The notes below the pieces were generated by a model. It was not told where the DNA came from, did no database searches, and worked only from the letters and a program-made list of their open reading frames with translations. Position numbers and translations under genes: made by a program. A stretch of 64,000 bases of DNA. It comes from Marinimicrobium locisalis (GTDB lineage Bacteria > Pseudomonadota > Gammaproteobacteria > Pseudomonadales > Cellvibrionaceae). The stretch is taken from NCBI RefSeq assembly GCF_039822625.1, contig NZ_JBDLLG010000025.1:10997-74996 (forward strand), written 5' to 3'. Shown here piece after piece: positions 42,457-49,393 of this stretch (position 1 is its first letter; every line of letters begins with the position of its first letter).

Positions 42457-43818
42457 ATGAAAATGCAGCGTATCGAAACACCGGGGATCGCACATTACGC
42501 TTACCTCATCGCGGACGGCGCTCAGGCCGCTCTTTTTGATCCTGGTCGTTTCGTTGAGCCGTATTTTGAAGCGGCTCGAGACCTGGGCGTACGCATTACT
42601 CACATTGTTGAAACTCACCGTCAGGAAGATTTCGCCATGGGTTCGGCGTATCTGGCCCAACAGACCGGCGCAAAAATAGTCAATGGGAATTTCGATACCC
42701 TCGAATATGGTGATATGCGGCTAAATGCCGGCGACACCTTTGCCCTTGGCGAGCTCACGATTCAGGCGCTGCATACACCCGGCCATACGCCGGAAAGCAT
42801 GAGCTACGTGGTATACCCGCCCGGCGACGAGGCTTGGTGTGTGCTCACGGGCGACGCGCTGTTCTATGGAACCACCGGCCGTACCGATCTTCCAGACGCG
42901 GACAAAGCCGTGGAAAACGCCGGCCTTTTGTACGATGTGGTGCAAGATAAATTCTCCAGCCTGCCCGATACCACTGTGGTGTTACCGGCGCACGGGCCCG
43001 GCTCAGTATGCGGCAGCGGCATGGCGGAAAAGCCGTTCTCCACCATAGGGGAGGAGAAACGCTATAACGAAGTATTCACCCTGAGCCGGGAGCAGTTTGC
43101 CCGCAAGAAGGGCGGCGAGCGCAATCCGCGGCCTCCTTTCTTTCGGATAATGGAACGGGTAAACAAGAAGGGCGGTTTGGCGCCCCTGGCTCGGGCCGAA
43201 GCCGTTCCGCTACTGAGCGCCGCAGAGTTTGCCGAGCGGAGCCGAGAGAAGCTGGTGTTCGATACTCGTGAACCCGAGGGTTTTGCCGGAGGCCACCTCG
43301 CTGGAAGCCACAGTATTTGGTTCGGAGGCCTCCCTGTGTTTGGAGGATGGGTCGGAGACGAGAACACATCAATTTATTTGGTCACGGACCGAAATGACGA
43401 CGTTTCTGGCGCCGCGAAACACTTGGCCCGTATCGGCATTGATCACGTAGACGGGGCGTTAACCGGTGGCTTCAGTACCTGGCGTAGCTCCGGTCAACCC
43501 ATTGAGGGCTCTGGAACCATCACCCCCGAAACCCTTAACGCCAACCGGGGCGAGTACCAGGTACTGGATGTGCGCGAGGCCGATGAGTTTGCGGGCGGAC
43601 ACATTCCCGGCGCGCTCCATATGTACGTAGGTTACCTTGCTGACCAGCTGAAAGAGCTGCCACTGGACAGGGACCGCCCCGTGGTGGTCACTTGCGGTGT
43701 GGGGCACCGCGCCGGGCTTGGCGTCAGTATTTTGCTCAGGGCCGGCTTTAAGGACGTGCGGAACTTATTGGGAGGCATGAAAGCCTGGAAAGCTCTGGAG
43801 CTACCGCAGGAGGATTGA
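42457..43818 (+). CDS. CstB-like persulfide dioxygenase-rhodanese fusion
   Basis: A 453-residue cytoplasmic protein with the three-part layout of staphylococcal CstB. The start at 42457 has AAGGGAGG 8 bases upstream; upstream in-frame codons lack one. N-terminal MBL dioxygenase (about 1-240): the usual THxHxDH is replaced by THRQEDF, but the first His, HTPGHTPES (second His) and TGDALFYGTTGRTDL (Asp) remain, which are the iron ligands in ETHE1. A middle rhodanese-like domain (about 255-355, LVFDTREPEGFAGGHL) lacks the catalytic Cys. The C-terminal rhodanese (about 360-450) has VVTCGVGHRAG with Cys and so should be active. It turns persulfide into thiosulfate or sulfite. A broken YeeE/YedE transporter pair follows directly. 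Confidence 0.9.
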   Translation: MKMQRIETPGIAHYAYLIADGAQAALFDPGRFVEPYFEAARDLGVRITHIVETHRQEDFAMGSAYLAQQTGAKIVNGNFDTLEYGDMRLNAGDTFALGELTIQALHTPGHTPESMSYVVYPPGDEAWCVLTGDALFYGTTGRTDLPDADKAVENAGLLYDVVQDKFSSLPDTTVVLPAHGPGSVCGSGMAEKPFSTIGEEKRYNEVFTLSREQFARKKGGERNPRPPFFRIMERVNKKGGLAPLARAEAVPLLSAAEFAERSREKLVFDTREPEGFAGGHLAGSHSIWFGGLPVFGGWVGDENTSIYLVTDRNDDVSGAAKHLARIGIDHVDGALTGGFSTWRSSGQPIEGSGTITPETLNANRGEYQVLDVREADEFAGGHIPGALHMYVGYLADQLKELPLDRDRPVVVTCGVGHRAGLGVSILLRAGFKDVRNLLGGMKAWKALELPQED

Positions 43819-43820
43819 TT

Positions 43821-44106
43821 GTGGAATATGCCGCCACCGAATTTACCCCCTGGCTGGGCTTGGCGGGAGGCGCCTGCACCGGCGCCGCAAAACCCTCGTC
43901 ACGGATTCATTCCATGTGCCAGGCAACAAGGCGGTCACCCTGAAGTTAACGGGCGGCTCCGCACTATTTGGCATTGGCTGGGGCTATCCGGCTTTTGTCC
44001 CGGGCCCGGAATCACGGCATTGCCGACACTGCTACCGGGCTCCATTCTATTCGTAGTGGGTCTTTTTGCCGGCTTCATCGTTTACTGCGTGGTGGAGACG
44101 ATCTGA
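43821..44106 (+). pseudogene. Fused and frameshifted remnant of a YeeE/YedE (PmpA/PmpB-like) transporter pair
   Basis: GTG at 43821, 2 bases after the CstB-like stop, begins VEYAATEFTPWLGLAGGACTG, the normal start of a YeeE/YedE membrane protein. Near 43875 it jumps frame to RRKTLVTDSFHVPGNKAVTL and GGSALFGIGWG, which belongs to the second half of the partner protein (DUF6691 type). A one-base deletion near 43984 shifts frame again to LSGFCPGPGITALPTL and the final helix LFVVGLFAGFIVYCVVE. An internal deletion has therefore fused the 5' end of the first gene to the 3' end of the second. Intact pairs import sulfur compounds beside CstB-like genes in many proteobacteria. Non-functional here. 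Confidence 0.82.
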
Positions 44107-44230
44107 TGGCCCTAAAGTCGATCCAACACCGCCTGGGTGAATGCGGTGGTACCGTGGCAGCCCACTCTCACCCCTTAACGAGGTAATGCCCGAATAAGCC
44201 AACTCGGGGCGTTGGACAAAGCGCTCACCA

Positions 44231-44272
44231 CAGGTTTACAATAACAAAACAATTGAAAAGTTTGTAAACCTG
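44231..44272. promoter_or_regulatory. Perfect 11-bp inverted repeat upstream of the XRE-ImmA gene (probable operator)
   Basis: CAGGTTTACAA (44231-44241) and TTGTAAACCTG (44262-44272) are exact reverse complements with a 20-base AT-rich spacer. Arm centres are 31 bp apart, about three helical turns, so dimers on both arms would face the same side. The second arm ends 9 bases before the ATG of an HTH regulator, which suggests autoregulation. Confidence 0.75.
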
Positions 44273-44281
44273 GTGGCGATT

Positions 44282-45439
44282 ATGGATTCCCAAGAACGAT
44301 TGACCCAGTTCGGACAACGCCTGCTGCGCGCCCGGAAGGCTGCGGGATTGTCCATGAAAACCTTGGCGGGCCAGGTGGGCCTGTCTGCCAATGCCATCAA
44401 GAAGTACGAACACGGCGACAATATGCCCACGTCCACCAATCTGCTGAAATTGGCGCAGGCGCTGGAGGTCCGCACGGAGTACTTTTTTCGTCCAGTCAAT
44501 GTCACGCTCGAGCGGGTTGAATACCGCAAGCGTTCCGGCACCTCTCAGGCCTTGCTGAATCAGGTCACGGGGGACGTTATGGACCAGGTAGAGCGCTGGG
44601 CCGAGCTGTTGACACTCTACCCGGACTCGATCAAACCTGTGCCTGTCTTTGCCTTGCCGAAGACACTTCCCTCCCAAGTCTCGGCGGACGCCGATATTGA
44701 GGCTCTGGCGGAACAAATGCGCAACGCCTGGGCTCTCGGAATGAACCCTATCCCTGACATGATCGATACCCTCGAAGCACGGGGAATACAGGTAATTACC
44801 ACCGATGTACCCGCCAATAAAAAAGTGGACGGTCTGGCTGGTAAAGTGGGCGACATGCCCGTGGTAGTAATCTCTAGCAATTACCCCGGTGACCGACAGC
44901 GTTTCACCTTAGCGCACGAGCTGGGACACTTGGTGCTCCATGGGCGGCTGTCAGAGGGCCTTGACGAGGAAAAGGCCTGTAATCGCTTTGCCGGCGCCTT
45001 TCTATTGCCCGAAGCCGCTTTGCGGCAGCAAATAGGCACGCACCGAAACGCCATCGAGCCGCGCGAGCTGTACATGCTGAAGCACGAATTTGGTGTCAGC
45101 ATGATGGCGATACTGGTACGGCTGCGCCAGTGCGGTGTAATTTCGGAGGCACTCTACAAACAGACCCTACTAGCCTTTAACGGAGCCGGTTGGCGCACCA
45201 AAGAGCCCGGAGATCCTTACCCCCAGGAACAGACTATTCTGTTTGAACAGTTGGTTTACCGAGCATTGAGCGAATGGTATATCGGTGAGTCAAAAGCGGC
45301 GGAGCTGCTGGGGCAGTCTCTCAGTCATTTTCATCGGGAGCGAAAATTGGGGGGCATGGATGCTTTTGCTCATAGGCCTGAGCCTCATCCCGCAGGCTAC
45401 ACGGCCTCGGCACAATCCGGTAGACTTTCGCGTCATTAA
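44282..45439 (+). CDS. XRE-family regulator with ImmA/IrrE metallopeptidase domain
   Basis: A 385-residue protein joining a helix-turn-helix and a zinc peptidase. ATG at 44282; a GTG at 44273, touching the inverted repeat, is an alternative. HTH about 8-62: LRARKAAGLSMKTLAGQVGL and NAIKKYEHGDNMPTSTNLL. A linker leads to the ImmA/IrrE domain (about 150-300) with FTLAHELGHLVLHG, an intact HExxH near 212-216, and a downstream Glu in ACNRFAGAFLLPE, the third zinc ligand region. Such proteins repress and are derepressed, or cleave a partner repressor, in phage, mobile-element and toxin-antitoxin settings. The C-terminal 80 residues have a second helical region. The unknown 107-residue gene follows after 57 bases. 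Confidence 0.9.
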   Translation: MDSQERLTQFGQRLLRARKAAGLSMKTLAGQVGLSANAIKKYEHGDNMPTSTNLLKLAQALEVRTEYFFRPVNVTLERVEYRKRSGTSQALLNQVTGDVMDQVERWAELLTLYPDSIKPVPVFALPKTLPSQVSADADIEALAEQMRNAWALGMNPIPDMIDTLEARGIQVITTDVPANKKVDGLAGKVGDMPVVVISSNYPGDRQRFTLAHELGHLVLHGRLSEGLDEEKACNRFAGAFLLPEAALRQQIGTHRNAIEPRELYMLKHEFGVSMMAILVRLRQCGVISEALYKQTLLAFNGAGWRTKEPGDPYPQEQTILFEQLVYRALSEWYIGESKAAELLGQSLSHFHRERKLGGMDAFAHRPEPHPAGYTASAQSGRLSRH

Positions 45440-45496
45440 TTATCGAGCCCCGCAAAGCAAGTGACTACGTGTTATCCAATACAAAGCTGAGAACTA

Positions 45497-45820
45497 ATGT
45501 CTGAAGATCCCCTGAAAGCACTGTCCGATATGGCCAGCGATGCCCACGCGCGCATCCAGGCCACCCATGAACTCATCAATCCGGTGGTGGAAGTGCGCCG
45601 CAAAATGCGGGACGCCGGCATTCCAGCCGACGTGATGACGATTGACTGCCTGCGGACGCTTCGCCGTATTAACCTGATCTTGCACGATCAGCAGCCGGGC
45701 GTCTTGCTGTATCAGTTCATCACGATTGAAGACGAAGTGCGGGACGACTTTCAGAGCATGGCGTTTTCGCAGGTCAATACGCAGACGCTCTATGAATGGA
45801 TGGAGACGTACTTTGCGTGA
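45497..45820 (+). CDS. Hypothetical protein, possible partner of XRE-ImmA
   Basis: A 107-residue soluble protein, largely helical and acidic (MSEDPLKALSDMASDAHARI...). The middle has ADVMTIDCLRTLRRINLILHD with one Cys; the end is NTQTLYEWMETYFA. I recognise no family. It follows the XRE-ImmA gene on the same strand with a 57-base gap, so it may be its regulatory partner, target or toxin. The codon pattern and a complete frame support a real gene. Confidence 0.6.
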   Translation: MSEDPLKALSDMASDAHARIQATHELINPVVEVRRKMRDAGIPADVMTIDCLRTLRRINLILHDQQPGVLLYQFITIEDEVRDDFQSMAFSQVNTQTLYEWMETYFA

Positions 45821-45876
45821 GGGCCAGATTTGCCCTGCGGCGGCCAAAAACCCTATAGCCGCTGTTATTGGAAAGC

Positions 45877-46047
45877 TTATAAGCCATGCTTAAGCTTCAC
45901 CTCGGCAGCAACGTCACGCAACGTCAGGTCGCTTTCGCCACTCTTCTCCCCAGCTTCGACAGCCTGCCTGAGCGCTTGAGTCTGACTCTCGTGACGCTCC
46001 AGCAAGTGCATTGTCGAGTAGACAACCTCTTTGGTAGTACGAGCCAT
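45877..46047 (-). CDS. Truncated ParD-like antitoxin
   Basis: A 56-residue frame beginning MARTTKEVVYSTMHLLERHE and continuing TQALRQAVEAGEKSGES. This matches the C-terminal helical part of ParD/CopG antitoxins (SEVVR..L.LLE..E....ALR.AL..GE.SG), the part that wraps the toxin, but the ribbon-helix-helix DNA-binding strand is missing. No ParE toxin lies downstream. Either an orphan remnant or a small antitoxin-like peptide. Confidence 0.5.
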   Translation of the reverse strand: MARTTKEVVYSTMHLLERHESQTQALRQAVEAGEKSGESDLTLRDVAAEVKLKHGL

Positions 46048-46273
46048 AGGGCCACCCCTGTGTTAATCGATAACACACTTAAGCTACATTGATCTTATGA
46101 AATACGCCACCGTGTGATGTATAGTAATCCCCTAGCAGATACCGGCGGCAGTGCCGCGCAACGTGTCTTCTCACGATCGCCGCCCACTGGCCGATAAATC
46201 CAAACAAATGGTTGAATATTAAAAAGATACCTAACAAATTGGCGACTTCAAGACGAACGGGCGTGGAGCGCTC

Positions 46274-46877
46274 ATGAGTAAATACGATGTTGGCGGTAGC
46301 CAAATCGCTTTTCAACCGGGCTCCGACAGTCAGGTGCTCGCGAACAAGCTTGGGATCACCGATCCAAAGGATATGGATGACGCTGAGTTGGAGCTCTTGG
46401 GAAAGCTATATGAGCGTGTTTTAAACGAAGCGCTGCCCCAAAACGCCGTAACGACTCTGGACCCGCTGGTGGCTGAGCCCCATCTATGAATGGGCTGGGG
46501 TCGAGCGCTCGGTTAACATGGGAAAGGGCGGCTTTGAGTTCGCCGCTGCGGCGCAAATTCCGCGTCTGTTGTCTGAATTGAATGAGAAGGTGCTAGCCCG
46601 CTATACGCCTTGCGACCAAATGCACGATGATGACCTCATCGAAGCCATTGCGGTAGTGCATGTAGAGTTTATTTTGGTACACCCATTCCGAGAGGGAAAC
46701 GGTCGGTTATCACGCCTGCTGGCCGATACTATGGCCGCTCAGGCTGGCTACGACCCGCTGGATTACGCACCTTGGGACGAGAACAGAAAAGAGTATTTTC
46801 GCGCCATTCATGCCGGCATGGATTGCAATTATGCGCCGATGATGGAGTGGGTCGAACGGGCATTTAACGCCGGCTGA
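46274..46877 (+). pseudogene. Frameshifted Fic/DOC family protein
   Basis: First segment (46274-46489) starts MSKYDVGGSQIAFQPGSDSQ and reads like the N-terminus of a Fic protein (VLANKLGI, ELELLGKLYERVL). Near 46450 the reading moves to another frame, where RWWLSPIYEWAGVERSVNMG continues in a Fic pattern and then MGKGGFEFAAAAQIPRLLSE. The active-site motif is intact: HPFREGNGR (46681-46707), followed by SRLLADTMAAQAG. Fic enzymes transfer AMP or other groups to target proteins. Because of the frameshift the full protein is unlikely to be made, although a re-start at 46518 could give a 119-residue product with the catalytic loop. Confidence 0.82.
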
Positions 46878-46886
46878 TCGTCGAAT

Positions 46887-47051
46887 TCAGCCCCCCAAAG
46901 AGATATTGCGGTACTTTGTGCCGGTCCTGAGCTTAAGGGCCACAGCCTGGGGACGCTCACCCGTCTCAATCGCGGTCGAGCTGGCTACGCTCTTGATGAT
47001 GGCGGCTTTGCTGACCTTCCGGCTGCTACGCTTGCGGCGGTTAATCTTCAT
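46887..47051 (-). CDS. Possible small basic protein
   Basis: A 54-residue frame, MKINRRKRSSRKVSKAAIIK then SVASSTAIETGERPQAV, with a strongly basic N-terminus and a helical, polar C-terminus. No clear ribosome site precedes the ATG. The SSTAIETGE segment has the feel of short accessory-region proteins, but I cannot name a family. It lies just after the Fic remnant, convergent to it. Confidence 0.35.
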   Translation of the reverse strand: MKINRRKRSSRKVSKAAIIKSVASSTAIETGERPQAVALKLRTGTKYRNISLGG

Positions 47052-47171
47052 TGGGCACCAAAGGGTTATGATCGTCGCTAAACTGCCCTAATTATACCAT
47101 AACCCCGGCAAAATCGCCCCCGTGCAGGCCCAGTTCACCGAGGAGTGGTTCTGAGGCAGGGACGACGAAGC

Positions 47172-47489
47172 TTATTCGACAAGGGCTTTAAACGCTGGGC
47201 AGTCCCAAGAGTCCTCCATGTTCGCTTCCGCCGCCTGTTTGAACACTCGATACCGTTCGGACGGGTCCACCAAAAGAATGGCGTCATAAGCGTCGAGAAC
47301 CTCTTTGGATTCAACTCGGTAGGGGAGATTGTCCCGAAGGTACACCGCCATTACTCCGGGCTTTTCATTCAGCGTTAGTGCCTCTTCAAACACCCCGCAC
47401 AGGCGCTCAAAATCAGCGGCTAAATCATCAGCTGACACCGGGCTTCCAACCAGTACAAATAATACAAGCGCCACAAAAGGTTTGGTCAT
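47172..47489 (-). CDS. Small secreted protein of unknown function
   Basis: A 105-residue protein. ATG at 47489 gives a signal peptide (MTKPFVALVLFVLVGSPVSA, cut near 20). The mature part is acidic and helical with two cysteines (ERLCGVFEEA and SWDCPAFKALVE) that could form a disulfide. No family recognised. Lies alone on the minus strand between remnants. Confidence 0.6.
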   Translation of the reverse strand: MTKPFVALVLFVLVGSPVSADDLAADFERLCGVFEEALTLNEKPGVMAVYLRDNLPYRVESKEVLDAYDAILLVDPSERYRVFKQAAEANMEDSWDCPAFKALVE

Positions 47490-47577
47490 AACTGAATTCC
47501 TTGAAGGTCTTTTCATAAACCACATAGTACCCAGCGCAACCGTTTAGCGAAACACGGCAGGGGACTTATCCGCGCGC

Positions 47578-47838
47578 CCTGGTATATTCAAGCTGGTGCT
47601 GGGTGAGGAGTTTGCGGCGCTGGAAGCGGAGCAGGGCGGTCAGCTGATTGACGAGGCCTTTGAGATCGACCAGGTGGTGAACCGGGCCGTGGCCGAGAAT
47701 TCGCTGAACCCCGCCGGCATTGAGCAGGACGTCCGCAAAACCCTGCTGCCGAGCCTGTTCAATTTGGTCGGGCTGGATAAGGCAAAGAAGATGCTGGATG
47801 AAGTGGTCCAGATCCTGCGCAACGGAGGAGCCAAATGA
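47578..47838 (+). pseudogene. hsdR: 3' remnant of type I restriction enzyme R subunit (hsdR)
   Basis: An open frame without a normal start: PGIFKLVLGEEFAALEAEQG, then DEAFEIDQVVNRAVAENSLN and IRKTL-type EQDVRKTLLPSLFNLVGLDK, ending QILRNGGAK. This is the helical C-terminal end of HsdR proteins, which there contacts the methylase core. Roughly the first 900 codons are missing, as are hsdM and hsdS. The stop overlaps the start of the YgjP remnant (ATGA), preserving the usual gene order of a lost type I system. Confidence 0.75.
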
Positions 47839-48251
47839 CCACCTCCATTGCGGTCTCCCAGGGCGAGGCACTGACGGAGTACAGGGCCCGATACGGCGAC
47901 CGGGTTCCGGTACCAACTGTATCACCTACCGGGCCACCAGAAGGCCAGCATCCGGGTGCACGTGCACCCCAACGGCCGGGTACAGGTAGACGCTCCGGAG
48001 TCCGCCGGGCGCAGCGTCACGCTCGGTGGGTATTGAAACACCTGGACGAGATTGAAGAACGCAACCGCTACGCCCGGCCGCCCCAGTGGATCAGCGGAGA
48101 GAGCATGCGCTATCTGGGCCGACGCTATGTGTTGAAAGTGACGAACATCCCGAACAACGGAAGACAAGCTGCAAGCTCATCCGTGGACAGCTTCGCGTGC
48201 AAGGTCGAAACCTGAGTCCTGACCGGACGCAAAAGGCGGTGAAGCGCTGCA
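47835..48251 (+). pseudogene. Broken YgjP-type (WLM, M48-like) metallopeptidase
   Basis: Starts MTTSIAVSQGEALTEYRARY but the similarity then spreads over several frames: YQLYHLPGHQKASIRVHVHP and NGRVQVDAPESAG in one, KHLDEIEERNRYARPPQWIS and GESMRYLGRRYVLKV in a second, LIRGQLRVQGRNLSPDRTQ in a third. At least one in-frame TGA (near 48032) and two shifts are present. The HExxH half is missing, cut off where the vapC gene begins. YgjP-type genes often follow hsdR, which fits the remnant upstream. Confidence 0.75.
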
Positions 48252-48254
48252 ATT

Positions 48255-48659
48255 TTACAGGGGGGCCCAATTTTCAAGGCGAAGCCCCGGAACGCGTGCA
48301 AACTCTTTTTCGTTGTTGCTTACCAGAATCAGCCCTCTGGATCGGGCATGACCTGCGATCATCTGGTCGTAGGGACCAATCGGGGTGCCTGCTTTTGCCA
48401 GCTGCGCTCGAATCTCGCCAGAGTGCGCCGCCGCTTCACTATCGTAGTCGAGCACGTCAAGGCGGGCGGCAAAGCCTTCGACGTCTCTCAGATTTCTGTC
48501 AGGCGAGGCCGATTTCTCGGCGCCGTAGATCAGCTCCATCAGCGTGACCGTAGAAATACACATTTGCCCGTAGTGAGCCAAAAACGCTTGCTTTACGGCA
48601 TCAGGGCGGTTTTTTATCGTGTAAATGACAATGTTGGTGTCCAACATGTACTTCAGCAT
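48255..48659 (-). CDS. vapC: VapC PIN-domain ribonuclease toxin
   Basis: A 134-residue PIN nuclease. Acidic residues are intact: Asp in YMLDTNIVIY, Glu in LMELIYGAEKS, Asp in PIGPYDQMIAGHARSRG and the end LVSNNEKEFARVPGL. VapC toxins cleave initiator tRNA or rRNA loops. Start overlaps the vapB stop (ATGA), the normal coupled arrangement. Its 3' end abuts the YgjP remnant on the opposite strand, so the cassette appears to have come in at this spot. Confidence 0.93.
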   Translation of the reverse strand: MLKYMLDTNIVIYTIKNRPDAVKQAFLAHYGQMCISTVTLMELIYGAEKSASPDRNLRDVEGFAARLDVLDYDSEAAAHSGEIRAQLAKAGTPIGPYDQMIAGHARSRGLILVSNNEKEFARVPGLRLENWAPL

Positions 48660-48889
48660 CAGAACGACTCCCGCTCCTGGTCTTTAGGCTGATCCCGGTC
48701 GGCCATGAAATCGTCGCTGACGCCTTCATCTGCAAACCAGCTATCCCAGAGCTCGCCAGCAGGGGCAATGATTCGAGTACGGCCCACAACCGCAATGTCT
48801 ACCTGCTTTACAGAATCAGGCAGGGCCACGGGCTTCGGAAGTCTGAGTGCCTGGCTTTTGTTACTCTTGAATATTGTTGATCGCTCCAT
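48659..48889 (-). CDS. vapB: VapB antitoxin (AbrB/MazE-like)
   Basis: A 76-residue antitoxin: MERSTIFKSNKSQALRLPKP is a swapped-hairpin AbrB-type DNA-binding domain, followed by a VapC-wrapping tail (GELWDSWFADEGVSDDFMAD). ATG at 48889 is preferred, with AGGTG 6 bases upstream; an in-frame GTG lies three codons earlier. VapB usually represses its own operon with VapC. Confidence 0.92.
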   Translation of the reverse strand: MERSTIFKSNKSQALRLPKPVALPDSVKQVDIAVVGRTRIIAPAGELWDSWFADEGVSDDFMADRDQPKDQERESF

Positions 48890-49393
48890 AGCTTTCACCT
48901 CAAGTTCGTTGAGCGCTTAAAGCTATGGTAGGGAGTGCGATGGGGATATGTCAATGGGATATACAAACAGCCCAAAACCATATTTAACATAATATACATT
49001 ATGCGAAGTGAGGTAGGTGTTGGTGGGGCAGCTAAATAGGCCTGGGCCCTGCGGCTACTCTCTATTGGCTTGCGCTGGGCGGACCCGCTCAAGCGCTCTG
49101 TCCGCGGCGATCTTGCCAGCGTCGTTAAGAAGCCGGAGCGTTACCCGCTCCAGCTTGCCCGACTCGCTTACTCAGATAAGGACTGGCTGGAGCCGCCACT
49201 CACCATTTGATGGGCATACCCTCCCATGCAAATAGCTGTAGCGAAGTCAGCCCCAGCACAAGAAAAAAGAACAGTTTCATGAAAGCTAGTCTTGATAGTT
49301 GCCATCGACATTTCCTCCTGGTGTTCAACGGGTGTTCACGCGCTTTGTTTTAAAAGCGGCACGTCCTTGTGCGAACAAAGGAGAGTGAATCAA
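48890..49393. other. Gene-poor stretch with decayed coding remnants
   Basis: 504 bases between vapB and the GH62 gene. 49040-49210 (+) is open from a stop to a stop with no start codon and reads ALRLLSIGLRWADPLKRSVR then KKPERYPLQLARLAY and SDKDWLEPPLTI; it looks like the C-terminal tail of an unrecognised protein. On the minus strand 49200-49280 encodes MKLFFFLVLGLTSLQLFAW plus seven residues, a signal-peptide-like start cut off by a stop. A strong AGGAGG (49314-49319, minus strand) lies upstream of this but faces an ATG in a neighbouring frame. The first 100 bases are AT-rich promoter-like sequence for vapB. Confidence 0.5.

Noticed and set aside
46200..46270. CCTAACAA-like sequence as an integron attC site
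   Set aside because: Only one half resembles an attC core, with no matching GTTRRRY partner or hairpin, and no integrase is present.
46906..47091. 61-codon plus-strand frame after the Fic remnant
   Set aside because: Composition of a shadow frame; the opposite strand carries a more protein-like basic frame, itself only weakly supported.
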